A stretch of DNA of 47,719 bases from CAZNUM01 sp046861615 (GTDB taxonomy: Bacteria > Fidelibacterota > Marinisomatia > Marinisomatales > TCS55): assembly GCA_046861615.1 (NCBI GenBank), contig JBHHUS010000008.1:1-47719 (forward strand), read 5' to 3'. This document shows, piece by piece, positions 25,434 through 34,760 of this stretch. Position 1 is the stretch's first letter; every line of letters starts with the position of its first letter. The position numbers and the translations under genes were made by a program. The notes under the pieces were generated by a model. The model was not told where the DNA came from. It did no database searches and saw only the letters and a program-made list of their open reading frames with translations.

Positions 25434-28400
25434 TCACCAGTCGTAGCCAATGGAGACATACCACTGGGGCTTTGAAAATTTATTCGGCAGAATATCATAG
25501 GCTGCTTCAATTCTCCACAAGAAGTAAAAGGGTACTTTAATACCATAACCAAATGTCTTGACCCAGGGACTGAATGATTTGGATATATTACTGCCGTATT
25601 TCTCCACCAGCTTATTGCGGTTGCTGAATTCAAGGGGATTATCCCAGGCAGCCCCGACGTCGAAAAATACGTGACCACGAATATTTCCCAGAATAATCCG
25701 GGCCGGAAACCCCAGTTGAAAGTATTGAATAAAGGGAAACCGGATTTCAAAATTAGCCAGAAAAACTTTTGATCCAAAGCGCTCTGAAAAACGGGCACCT
25801 CTAAGGGGGAGGGCAAACTCAGAAAAATAAATGTCCTGAAGTAAGGTCTTATTCTCAGTATCAAGTACAACATTTCGCCACCGGGAATTATCATCGCTTT
25901 TACCATCCGTTTCACCGGATCCAAAAAGCCAGTTTTCCATACCGCCCAGAAAATATTTCTGAGGATGTTTACCTGAACTAATGCCTAAAAAAGCTCTCCC
26001 CGCTAATGTATAATTGCGTCCTAATAGTTGGTATTTCCGTAGATCAATCTTCAATTTTTGATAGGAAATGCCCTTCTTACCTGTCCCGGGACTGATTTCT
26101 ATAGTCGTATTTTGTCGCAGTCCATCAACAGGGCCGGTAAAACCAAACACTGAATTGTCATAGACATAACTAAGGGCCGGGTTTAAAGAGGTAAAACTAT
26201 CTTTCTGATAGATAAAAGTTTTATTCAGATAAGGATCGACGTCAAATACCTTATATTCAATTCCGTGGAAAATAAAACCACCCTCCAGGCGCTGGAAACG
26301 ATTAAAAGGTCTGGAAAGGGACACCACCAGACCATAGTGTCGCAAACGGGCTGTTAATTCACTAAAATAGGTCTCCTTATCTAAATATCCTGCTGAAAAG
26401 AAATCAGCCACGTGAAAACCGGTAAACAGGTAGTCAGTACGGTTCTTTAAGTACGCGTAATTCAAATAATAATCACTATTTCGTAACGTTAAAACCATTT
26501 CGGTGCCGAAAGATAACTGATGATCCCCCATGACATCACTGAACCAGAACATGGTCAAGCCCTGGGCAGAACTGAAGATATTATTATAACCCAGGTTAGC
26601 CTGTACCAAATCAAGCGTAAAATGGGTTTTATAGGGATGGGGAATATATTCACCATTTTGTTGCATCTCTGAATCAGACGGCGATTCAGCCGGTGCCTCG
26701 GTATAAGTGGCTTCATTAAACCGTTCGTAATCCCAGGAAAAAATGTAATTCGAATAATTGGCTGATTCATCCTGTTCCGATTTCCGGCGCCGATCATTCC
26801 GCAGGTCTGCGATTTCTGCTGAATCTTTCCCTCTGTTTTGACTGAATTTGGTTGGGCCAACCTCCACTGGCTTCAAATCCAGTGGTTTATTAATACGGTA
26901 GACATCCCAGCCTAAACCAGAATAGCCAGCAAAAAAGAGTGATTCATCATTTTCAGTCAAACTCAGTTGAAAAGCGCCCGTCAATAGGTTGGTTAAATTA
27001 GAAGTCGTATTCTGATCCAGGTTCTGATAGACGATATTCCAAATTCCATTAAAATCAGACACATAAAACAGGCCATTTCTGGTGTTAGTCCACAAGGGAT
27101 ATTTTTCATTTTGGGGCGTATTAGTAATGCGGTTAATCACTCCCGATTCCAAATTAAGCGTATAAATATCTTTCTCCGAAAAATCATGATCCAACATGGT
27201 TAAAGCCGATGTGGAATCCACATTTAACTGGCCTCCACGGTCAGAAACAAACGCAATATATTCCCCGTTGGGACTCCAGACCGGCTGGGAATCTGAAAAG
27301 GCATCATCCGTTGCTTTCCGAAGTGATTTAGATTTCAGATTATAGATATAGATATCGCTGAGACTACCTTCATTCCCGACGAAAGCCAGTTGTTCTCCAT
27401 CCGGACTCCAGGCGGCTGTGAAAACCCCGTCCAGATCAAATTCGATTTTTTCTCTCTTTTTTGTTTTAACATCAATCAGATAAAGGGCATCATGGGGTCC
27501 GGCCTTGGCAGCAATCACAATTCTGCGGTTATCAGGGGACCAACTGATTCCAGGCTGAAGGAATTTCAGTTCTTCAAAATCAATGGAACGATTTCCCTTA
27601 ACCAGCCGTTTTAATTGTTTTCCAGTAATTGCATCGATAATATAAATGTCCATGTAGCCGGAACGGTCTGAAAGAACAGCAATTTTACTTCCATCGGGAG
27701 AAATAGCCGGAGAAACGTTGTAGTAGTTCTTCCTCTTTTTATGATCAGTAAGCGCTCTGGCTATGTCTCCCACTGCATCCCGTCCAGCAATATCAGGCCA
27801 GTATTCCTTCTTGATATGCTTGTGCCATTGCTTGGTCAATTCTTTATAATCCATTCCCATGGCTTGTTTAAAGCCCTTTTCAGCACTCTGGGTTTGTTTC
27901 ATCGCCAGGAATATTTCGCCGATCTTCTCACGACCGTATTTTTGAGCAATAAATCTCCAGATTGACTGTCCCCCTTTATAAGCCATAAAATATTCCAGTT
28001 CTTCGATGGAAGGAATGCGTTCATTTATAGATAAATCACGGATAATCATATCCGCTTGTGTGTCCCAACCCATGGATAAGAATTCCGCCAATCCTTCATT
28101 GGCCCAGAGCGGAATCCGCAACCGGATCCGCCCAGAGGCAATATTTTGCATCCGCCCGCCATAGACCATATCGTTGATAACAGCGTGGACTAATTCGTGA
28201 TGGATCACGTGTCGAAATTGTTCATAGTCACCCTCAAAAGGTAGAATAACCCTGTTCTTAAACAATTCCGTTACACCGCCAATCCCTTCCTGCATATATT
28301 CATAAACAACATTGGTCTGTTGAAAATCATTATGGGAGTGATATACAATAATAGGAACCCGTTTTCTCAGGGTCCAGCGCAAATGCTTGGATATTTGTTC

Positions 28401-28592
28401 ATAGGCCTTGGTGGCCGTTTCCATGGTGAATCGAGCCAGTTCAACCTCATCACCATAGTAATAGACGTCAAACTGGGGTGACGATATATATGACCAGTCA
28501 AATGTACGATATTGAACCTTATTCTGCCCAAAGGACTGGGAGAAAATAAATTGGCAGGAAACCAGCCAAATCAGGATGAGATTTCGCTTCAT
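25434..28592 (-). CDS. large surface protein: gluzincin-like peptidase domain, TolB-type propeller and outer-membrane barrel
   Basis: 1052 residues from the ATG at 28592, which places the signal peptide (LILIWLVSCQFIFSQ) at the N-terminus; an ATG 16 codons earlier would add a non-signal extension. Residues about 35-280 resemble peptidase MA: HELVH at 132-136 and NEGLAEF at 165-171 supply the zinc ligands of a gluzincin. Residues about 300-600 contain WD40-like/TolB blades (ISPDGSKIAVLSDRSG, WSPDNRRIVIAAKAG, WSPDGEQLAFVGNEG, WSPNGEYIAFVSDRGG). After a charged linker, about 690-1052 looks like a surface-antigen beta-barrel and ends in YVSIGYDW. The protein should be anchored in the outer membrane with the other domains in the periplasm. 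Whether the peptidase is active is unknown. Confidence 0.8.
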   Translation of the reverse strand: MKRNLILIWLVSCQFIFSQSFGQNKVQYRTFDWSYISSPQFDVYYYGDEVELARFTMETATKAYEQISKHLRWTLRKRVPIIVYHSHNDFQQTNVVYEYMQEGIGGVTELFKNRVILPFEGDYEQFRHVIHHELVHAVINDMVYGGRMQNIASGRIRLRIPLWANEGLAEFLSMGWDTQADMIIRDLSINERIPSIEELEYFMAYKGGQSIWRFIAQKYGREKIGEIFLAMKQTQSAEKGFKQAMGMDYKELTKQWHKHIKKEYWPDIAGRDAVGDIARALTDHKKRKNYYNVSPAISPDGSKIAVLSDRSGYMDIYIIDAITGKQLKRLVKGNRSIDFEELKFLQPGISWSPDNRRIVIAAKAGPHDALYLIDVKTKKREKIEFDLDGVFTAAWSPDGEQLAFVGNEGSLSDIYIYNLKSKSLRKATDDAFSDSQPVWSPNGEYIAFVSDRGGQLNVDSTSALTMLDHDFSEKDIYTLNLESGVINRITNTPQNEKYPLWTNTRNGLFYVSDFNGIWNIVYQNLDQNTTSNLTNLLTGAFQLSLTENDESLFFAGYSGLGWDVYRINKPLDLKPVEVGPTKFSQNRGKDSAEIADLRNDRRRKSEQDESANYSNYIFSWDYERFNEATYTEAPAESPSDSEMQQNGEYIPHPYKTHFTLDLVQANLGYNNIFSSAQGLTMFWFSDVMGDHQLSFGTEMVLTLRNSDYYLNYAYLKNRTDYLFTGFHVADFFSAGYLDKETYFSELTARLRHYGLVVSLSRPFNRFQRLEGGFIFHGIEYKVFDVDPYLNKTFIYQKDSFTSLNPALSYVYDNSVFGFTGPVDGLRQNTTIEISPGTGKKGISYQKLKIDLRKYQLLGRNYTLAGRAFLGISSGKHPQKYFLGGMENWLFGSGETDGKSDDNSRWRNVVLDTENKTLLQDIYFSEFALPLRGARFSERFGSKVFLANFEIRFPFIQYFQLGFPARIILGNIRGHVFFDVGAAWDNPLEFSNRNKLVEKYGSNISKSFSPWVKTFGYGIKVPFYFLWRIEAAYDILPNKFSKPQWYVSIGYDW

Positions 28593-28747
28593 AATATTAA
28601 TAGGTACGTTTACTCTACAAGTTCCTTTTTTCCCGATCATAATTAAAGACTATTGTTAAATTAGTGATGCAACGGACATTTTTCAACTTAATTACAAACA
28701 GTTTAATTATTTGCCTGTGGAAGTAGTACAAGGTTAGTTTTCCCCTC

Positions 28748-29491
28748 ATGCATACGCCTGTCTTCTTTATTTCAGATATCCATCTCATGCCGAACTGCTC
28801 CCCGGCGGATATGGAACGTCAAAGTCAACTCTTGCAATTTTTACATTATGTGGAATCAACCGGTGGAACGCTTTTTATAAACGGCGATTTGTTTGATTTC
28901 TATTTCGAATACAATGATGTGATACCGAAAATGTATTTTCCTTTGTATAACAGCTTATTCAATCTCAAAACATCGGGAGTTGAAGTTCATTACCTGGTTG
29001 GGAACCATGATTATTGGATTAAAGACTTTATTACAAAGACATTAATGACTAAAGCATATCTGGAGGATGTAACCCTAGAAATTAATCATAAAAAATTTTA
29101 TATCACCCACGGCGATGGGTACTTATCCTGGGATCGAGGTTATCGAATCCTGAAAGCATTCATTCGTAATCCCCTGTTTATCTGGTTTTATCGCTGGATT
29201 CACCCCCGGATCGGTTATGCCTTTGCCCACTGGGTTTCTAAAAAAGGAGAACATTATGAACATCCGGAAGAATATAATCAAAAAATAGAGGATGAAATGA
29301 AAATCCATGCCCAAGCTAAAATTAACAGCGGCTATGATTATTTCATCACCGGTCATTATCATCAGGCCCGGGAAATCCCGGTGAATGGCGGGAAAATGTT
29401 GATTCTTGGAGATTGGCTCAACTATTTTTCTTATGGATACTTTGACGGAAAAGACATGAGATTGAAATTCTGGGGAAAAGATGAAAAATAA
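28748..29491 (+). CDS. lpxH: UDP-2,3-diacylglucosamine diphosphatase-like metallophosphatase (LpxH family)
   Basis: 247 residues. Calcineurin-like metal motifs are in order: SDIHL (8-13), NGDLFDF (about 45-51), VGNHDYW (about 80-86), THGDGY and GHYHQAR. The order and length match LpxH and its close LpxH2 relatives, which cleave UDP-2,3-diacylglucosamine to lipid X and UMP in lipid A synthesis at the inner face of the inner membrane. The Kdo genes elsewhere in the window support a lipid A role. It is divergent from the propeller-barrel gene and overlaps the next gene by 11 bases. Confidence 0.82.
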   Translation: MHTPVFFISDIHLMPNCSPADMERQSQLLQFLHYVESTGGTLFINGDLFDFYFEYNDVIPKMYFPLYNSLFNLKTSGVEVHYLVGNHDYWIKDFITKTLMTKAYLEDVTLEINHKKFYITHGDGYLSWDRGYRILKAFIRNPLFIWFYRWIHPRIGYAFAHWVSKKGEHYEHPEEYNQKIEDEMKIHAQAKINSGYDYFITGHYHQAREIPVNGGKMLILGDWLNYFSYGYFDGKDMRLKFWGKDEK

Positions 29492-30608
29492 AACCAACCT
29501 AATTACACTATTGATTTTTTCTATGATCTTTAATGGTTGTTCCCTGCTAAGTCGCTTTTTACCCGGTGGTTGGGGTGAAGAAGAGCCCAGTTATGAGATG
29601 ATTGAAAAACTTCAAGCTTCCTATAATGAAGGAAAACTGCAGGCCCTGGAAGAAATGATTGCCATCTACAAGGACAGTAATCAACCTTTTGATGTTCGCA
29701 TCGCTGCGGGGAAAGCGTTGGCGAAAACTCACCATCCTACAGCTCTTAATGCCATCGCCGAGACGGTGGGTGAAGCGGCTGCTCTGGACGTGACTTTTAT
29801 GGTGGCTTCCATTGAATTGCTGGCGGAATTCAAAGATAATCCCGTAGCCGCCGATGCCATGGTTCAGGCTATGAATAAAATTGAAGAAAAAACTAATAGT
29901 GTTCAGATGGCACTGGTTCGCAGCCTGAATAAAGTCCGAACCAAAGATCAGATATTGGCCTTACTAGACCTTTACGAGGTTAGTAAAAGTAACTTCAATC
30001 GGACAGAGAAACTACTGGCGGAAACACTGGGGGCTTTGGGAACTGATGAGGTAGTTCCAATCCTAGTATCTATCTCCAAGGATCCGGAAATCAATCTGGG
30101 TGTCCGTAATCGAGCCCTGGAAATTCTGGGGAAAAAAGATCCTTCACAGGTTGCCGGTGCTTTCGCTGAATTACTCGGTGATCCCAATTCCAATCTGGAA
30201 GTACGGGATTTCGCATTAAATACTATGGCCGGAGTTAAAGAAGAAAATCTGGTTTTAGCCCTCCTTCAAACCTATCAAACCGGAAAAAACCAGTATTATA
30301 CCCTTCTTAATACGCTTTTGGATGCTTTGGGTGAATTTGATGACCCGGAGGTACGGAAGGCCGTCCAGGAAATTGCCAAGAATAATGATTATCCTCTGGC
30401 AATCCGTAAAAAGGCAATTGATAAACTTGGGACACTCGGCGATACTTCTATTATTCCGCAACTTTTATCAATCCTGTCAGATCCCGACCAAGTGAAATTG
30501 CACACCAACGTCGTAAATGCGATTCGCAATCTGGGGAAATACCCGCAATATGAGGAACAAATCAGACGCTTAACATTTGAAGCCCATGAAAAAGCACTTA
30601 ATAAATAA
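29481..30608 (+). CDS. HEAT-repeat lipoprotein
   Basis: 375 residues. The signal sequence ITLLIFSMIFNGCS carries a lipobox-like Cys at 20, so lipoprotein export is likely though the box is not ideal. The rest is a long series of HEAT/PBS-lyase-type helical repeats (e.g. FDVRIAAGKALAKTHHP, LGVRNRALEILGKKDP, LEVRDFALNTMAGVKE, LAIRKKAIDKLGTLGD). Such solenoids bind proteins; no catalytic motif is seen. It overlaps lpxH by 11 bases and the next gene by 23 bases, so the three are probably translated together. Confidence 0.78.
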   Translation: MKNKTNLITLLIFSMIFNGCSLLSRFLPGGWGEEEPSYEMIEKLQASYNEGKLQALEEMIAIYKDSNQPFDVRIAAGKALAKTHHPTALNAIAETVGEAAALDVTFMVASIELLAEFKDNPVAADAMVQAMNKIEEKTNSVQMALVRSLNKVRTKDQILALLDLYEVSKSNFNRTEKLLAETLGALGTDEVVPILVSISKDPEINLGVRNRALEILGKKDPSQVAGAFAELLGDPNSNLEVRDFALNTMAGVKEENLVLALLQTYQTGKNQYYTLLNTLLDALGEFDDPEVRKAVQEIAKNNDYPLAIRKKAIDKLGTLGDTSIIPQLLSILSDPDQVKLHTNVVNAIRNLGKYPQYEEQIRRLTFEAHEKALNK

Positions 30609-31437
30609 ACTTTTAATTTTAATCACTCCCGGGTGGCTGATTGCTCAAGACAGTGTTGCCGTCGTCAGTGAAGATTCAGCCGTATCCCTAACCTCGGAAG
30701 AATCGATTAACGAGTCATCCTCTGTTTCGGACTCTATTTCCAAAACAATCCCTGATACGCTTATATCGTTACCGGAAATTCGTGAATTGAGTGAAAAACC
30801 GGATATGTTACCACTCGGGGAACCCTTCTTTAAACTGAAGACCGATTTTGAACATATGCAACGGCAGATTGATTCACTGAAAAAAATCATCAAGATTTAC
30901 GAAAAGAACCGGGGTTTACCAACGTTGGACGAAGAATTGTTGAACCTGATTAAAATTCCTCAACTACAACATCGTATTGAACTGACCAATGGTACGGTTG
31001 TCATGGGAGAAATTATTGAACAGAATGATTTACGGATTATTGTTCAAACCAGTATCGGGAAATTAGCTATCGACCGGGATAAGGTTGAAAAAATCACGGA
31101 AGAATTACCTCCCAGAGCGGAAGTTGAGATTATCGGTGATCCCAATATCCAAGTGTTCACCGATCGTGAAGAGATTTCAGGAATTGTAAAAAATACCGGG
31201 AAAAAACGTGCAGATTTTGTTAGGGTTATTGCAAATCTGTGGACCGCTTCCACTGAATTGGTTGGTCAGGATTCAGTCTTTATCACCGGATCAAAGAAAA
31301 AATTCAATACCGGTATCATATCTGATACTTCCCTGGAACCGGCAGCAACCGCTAACTTTAAATTAATTGTTCCGCTTTCAAAGGGCGAGACAACCGCTTA
31401 CCGCACCTATACCGTGCACTGGGAAGAAACAAAATAA
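30586..31437 (+). CDS. exported FxLYD-like protein of unknown function
   Basis: 283 residues from the ATG at 30586, inside the end of the HEAT gene; a TTG three codons earlier is less likely. A signal peptide (LLILITPGWLIAQ) is followed by a Ser/Glu/Asp-rich linker (about 25-60), a short coiled coil (about 82-108), a small beta domain (133-170: LTNGTVVMGEI, IVQTSIGKLAI, VEKI) and a C-terminal FxLYD-like domain (about 185-275: EISGIVKNTGKKRADFVRVI, TSLEPAATANFKLIVP). These suggest a periplasmic or surface binding protein. The gene converges on kdsD with two bases between stops. Confidence 0.65.
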   Translation: MKKHLINKLLILITPGWLIAQDSVAVVSEDSAVSLTSEESINESSSVSDSISKTIPDTLISLPEIRELSEKPDMLPLGEPFFKLKTDFEHMQRQIDSLKKIIKIYEKNRGLPTLDEELLNLIKIPQLQHRIELTNGTVVMGEIIEQNDLRIIVQTSIGKLAIDRDKVEKITEELPPRAEVEIIGDPNIQVFTDREEISGIVKNTGKKRADFVRVIANLWTASTELVGQDSVFITGSKKKFNTGIISDTSLEPAATANFKLIVPLSKGETTAYRTYTVHWEETK

Positions 31438-31439
31438 GA

Positions 31440-32444
31440 TTATAGTAATTTAGTTTGATAGATGTCGTGGAGGCGCAGCAAACCGACACAGGTTGATCCA
31501 TCTTGACCAAGAACCGGTAAAACCGAAATTTGCGACTTCCGATCTTCCATGAGAGTAATAGCCGTCTGCAACGGAGCCTCAATAGTAATAGCGACAGGGG
31601 CCAAAGTCATAACATCACGGGCGGATAATCGATCAATATCCCCATTGGTAGCTAAACACCGTCTTAAATCACCTTCAGTCACAATTCCCGACAATTCCTG
31701 ATTTTCATTCAAAACTAGAGCCGCTCCCTGGGGCTTTTCAGTCATTTGGATTACAATATCCCGTAAATGCGTTTCTAAATCCACCACCGCCACCTGATTC
31801 AAAGGCTGCATGATTCTCCGTACTGTAAGGTACAATTGTTTGCCGATATCACCGCCAGGGTGGAAACGGGCAAAATCTTCATAATTAAATTCTCTGGAGG
31901 TCATTAATACAGCTGCCAGGGCGTCACCAATTCCTAATGTCAGGGTGGTACTGGAAGTAGGCACCAATCCCAGGGGATCTGCTTCCTTTTCAACTGAGGC
32001 ATCCAGGACCAGATCGACCCGATTCACCAAAGGCGAATTCATATTTCCTAAAATCCCGATCAACGGAGATTTAAATTCCTGTAATATCGGAATGAGTCTC
32101 AAAATCTCCTCTGTACTGCCACTTTTTGATATCAGAATAGTGGGATCACCGGGTGCATAAATACCCAGATCTCCGTGTAGGGCCTCGGCGGCATGAAGAA
32201 ATACTGCCTGAGTGCCGGTGCTGCAAAAAGTAGCTACAATTTTCTGAGCAATTAGTCCCGATTTACCCATGCCACAAATAACAACTTTACCATCATGACT
32301 CAGAATGATTTTACTGGCTTCAATTAATTTTTCAGGAATCCGCTCCGCCGCTCGAATTAATTCTTCACCTTCGGAGCGTAGAATTTGAGTAATAACTTTT
32401 TTCAATTTGGATTTATTTAAAACTCTCTTTTCAGCCGGTACCAT
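31440..32444 (-). CDS. kdsD: arabinose-5-phosphate isomerase (KdsD/KpsF family)
   Basis: 334 residues from the ATG at 32444, which has GGAG nine bases upstream; a TTG two codons earlier is less likely. An SIS domain (about 30-185) has VVICGMGKSGLIAQK, STGTQAVFLHAAEALHGDLG and SKSGSTEE, followed by two CBS domains (about 205-330). The enzyme converts ribulose-5-phosphate to arabinose-5-phosphate, the first step to Kdo. It is the last gene of the 13-gene minus-strand run and lies six bases after the argF stop. Confidence 0.95.
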   Translation of the reverse strand: MVPAEKRVLNKSKLKKVITQILRSEGEELIRAAERIPEKLIEASKIILSHDGKVVICGMGKSGLIAQKIVATFCSTGTQAVFLHAAEALHGDLGIYAPGDPTILISKSGSTEEILRLIPILQEFKSPLIGILGNMNSPLVNRVDLVLDASVEKEADPLGLVPTSSTTLTLGIGDALAAVLMTSREFNYEDFARFHPGGDIGKQLYLTVRRIMQPLNQVAVVDLETHLRDIVIQMTEKPQGAALVLNENQELSGIVTEGDLRRCLATNGDIDRLSARDVMTLAPVAITIEAPLQTAITLMEDRKSQISVLPVLGQDGSTCVGLLRLHDIYQTKLL

Positions 32445-32450
32445 GACCAA

Positions 32451-33371
32451 TTACTCCATTTGACCAGTAATTTTCACCATCAGGGCATTTTGCATATGCA
32501 TCCTATTTTCGGTTTGATCAAAAACAATGGAATAATCGGATTCCATCACTTCATCGGTTACTTCATGGCCCCTCTCGGCCGGTAAACAATGCATAAAGTA
32601 GGTTTTACGCTTAGTGGCAGCCATCAACTCACCGTTGACTTGAAAATCCCGAAATACGGATATCCGGGATTCAAGCTCCTCCTTTTGCCCCATGGAAGCC
32701 CACACATCAGTATAAATTACGTCTGCTTTCTTAACTGCTTCCAGTGGTTCATAGCTGATTTCAATTTTAGAAAGTCCCGCATCACGAGCCATTTGAATCG
32801 TATCCCTATCTGGTTCAAAGCCTTGGGGGCAGGCACAGACGAATTCCATTGGAATTCTTGCGGCCAAACGGAGCCAGGAATGCACGACATTGTTACCATC
32901 CCCAACGTAAACCACTTTCAAGTCATCCAGATTCCCACGTTGTTCCTGGATGGTGAAAATATCGGCCATAACCTGACAGGGATGGTTGTAATCCGTGAGA
33001 CCATTCACCACTGGAACTGTTGAATACTTGGCCAATTCAAGAATATGCTGATGTTCAAATAGTCGCGCCATGATCAGGTCATTGAATCGACTGACCACCC
33101 GGGCAATGTCTTTTACCGCTTCCCGTTTCCCGACACCAATATCATTCGGTCCCAGATACAAAGCATGGCCCCCTAACTGATAGAATCCGGTTTCAAATGA
33201 AATGCGGGTCCGGGCAGAAGGTTTGGCGAATATCATCGCCAGCGATTGATTCTTAAAAGGCTGATAAAATTCCCCTTGTTTCAACCGTGCTTTTATTGAT
33301 TCCGCCAATTGAAGCGTATCTAAAATTTCCTGTGTAGTAAAATCAGTGATATGTAAAAAATCTCTTTTCAT
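32451..33371 (-). CDS. argF: ornithine carbamoyltransferase
   Basis: 306 residues. Carbamoyl-phosphate site SARTR (about 53-57), the HPCQ motif typical of ornithine rather than aspartate enzymes, DVWASMGQ (ornithine loop SMG) and HCLPAERG near the C-terminus are all present. It makes citrulline from ornithine and carbamoyl phosphate in arginine synthesis. No other arginine gene is in the window; it lies between hslU (48 bases upstream) and kdsD, an unusual neighbourhood. Confidence 0.95.
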   Translation of the reverse strand: MKRDFLHITDFTTQEILDTLQLAESIKARLKQGEFYQPFKNQSLAMIFAKPSARTRISFETGFYQLGGHALYLGPNDIGVGKREAVKDIARVVSRFNDLIMARLFEHQHILELAKYSTVPVVNGLTDYNHPCQVMADIFTIQEQRGNLDDLKVVYVGDGNNVVHSWLRLAARIPMEFVCACPQGFEPDRDTIQMARDAGLSKIEISYEPLEAVKKADVIYTDVWASMGQKEELESRISVFRDFQVNGELMAATKRKTYFMHCLPAERGHEVTDEVMESDYSIVFDQTENRMHMQNALMVKITGQME

Positions 33372-33419
33372 TGTACTAAGGTGATTATCTGGTTATCAAA
33401 TTGGCTAGTATAATACTGT

Positions 33420-34760
33420 TTACAATATGTAGCGGCTTAAATCCTGATCTTCTGCAATATCTTTCAGTCTGCTTTCCACTATTTCTCTGGAAATAACAAT
33501 TGTTTCGGGTCTACCGCTGGCCTGATTAAATAAATGATCATCCAGAAGTGTTGTCATGACTGTATGCAAACGGCGAGCGCCAATATTCTCCATTTTCTGA
33601 TTAACCTCAGCAGCGATCCGGGCAATAGCCCGAATGGCTCCCGGTTCAAACTTAAGGGTGACCTTTTCCGCATCCATGAGTGCCATGTATTGTTTAATCA
33701 ATGAAGACTCTGGATGTCGTAAGATTTTCACAAAATCCTTAATCGTTAATTTATTCATTTCCACCCGAATCGGAAAGCGACCCTGCAACTCCGGAATCAA
33801 ATCAGAGGGTGTTGCGGTGTGGAAAGCACCGGCGGCAATGAATAGAATATGCTCTGTTTTCACCATCCCGTACTTGGTTGGAACTGTACTCCCCTCAATA
33901 ATTGGTAATAAATCCCGCTGAACACCCTCTCTACTGACATCCGGACCAGCGCCTCCGTTGCCGCCGGCAATTTTATCAATTTCATCCAGAAATACAATTC
34001 CGTTGTTCTCCACCCGTTCTTTTGCAATCCGAATAATTTCATCCTGATCAATTAATTTTTCCGCCTCCATGTCAAATAGGACACCCCGGGCATTGACCAC
34101 CGTCATTTTACGTTGTTTTTTATTACTTGGCATTACACTGGAAAGCATTTCCCGTAGATTTAAACCGATGTCATCCATGCCCATGGGACCAAAAACCTGC
34201 ATAACAGGTAAATTGTCGGCTGAAACCTCCAATTCAATCATACGATCTTCAAAATCCCCCTGGCGTAGTTTTTGACGAAGTCGTTCCCGTGTCTTTTTAA
34301 AGCGGTTTTCATCCTCAGGAGTCCGTTTATTAACTAATTCAGGATCATTGGGAAAGAGGATGTCCAGAAGTCGCTCTTCTGCCAGTGTTTCAGCCTGCAC
34401 CTGAACTTCTTTACGCTTTTCACGTCGAATAATGCTTACGGCCGTATCGGCTAAATCCCTGATGATTGATTCCACATCCCGACCTACATAGCCCACCTCG
34501 GTAAATTTACTGGCTTCTACTTTTATAAAAGGTGCTTTCGCCAGCTTGGCTAAACGACGGGCAATTTCTGTTTTACCCACTCCAGTAGGACCAATAAGAA
34601 TAATATTATTGGGTAAAATCTCATTACGCATTGGTCCCTGAACCTGTTGACGGCGCCAGCGATTCCTGAGAGCAATTGCCACCGCCCGCTTGGCTTTTTC
34701 CTGCCCAACAATGAATCGGTCTAATTCACGGACAATTTCTTTAGGTTTCAGATCCTTCAT
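33420..34760 (-). CDS. hslU: ATP-dependent protease ATPase subunit HslU
   Basis: 446 residues, full length. The AAA+ Walker A is GPTGVGKTE (57-65), the pore loop follows at VGYVGRDVES, Walker B is IVFLDEIDKIA, and the C-terminus DQDLSRYIL is the tail that docks into HslV. The I domain (about 105-230) is of normal size. HslU unfolds substrates for HslV in the cytoplasm. It overlaps hslV by four bases. Confidence 0.97.
   Translation of the reverse strand: MKDLKPKEIVRELDRFIVGQEKAKRAVAIALRNRWRRQQVQGPMRNEILPNNIILIGPTGVGKTEIARRLAKLAKAPFIKVEASKFTEVGYVGRDVESIIRDLADTAVSIIRREKRKEVQVQAETLAEERLLDILFPNDPELVNKRTPEDENRFKKTRERLRQKLRQGDFEDRMIELEVSADNLPVMQVFGPMGMDDIGLNLREMLSSVMPSNKKQRKMTVVNARGVLFDMEAEKLIDQDEIIRIAKERVENNGIVFLDEIDKIAGGNGGAGPDVSREGVQRDLLPIIEGSTVPTKYGMVKTEHILFIAAGAFHTATPSDLIPELQGRFPIRVEMNKLTIKDFVKILRHPESSLIKQYMALMDAEKVTLKFEPGAIRAIARIAAEVNQKMENIGARRLHTVMTTLLDDHLFNQASGRPETIVISREIVESRLKDIAEDQDLSRYIL

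Noticed and set aside
25397..25924. 175-residue open frame on the minus strand
   Set aside because: It overlaps the barrel end of the 1052-residue protein in another frame and has no recognisable features.
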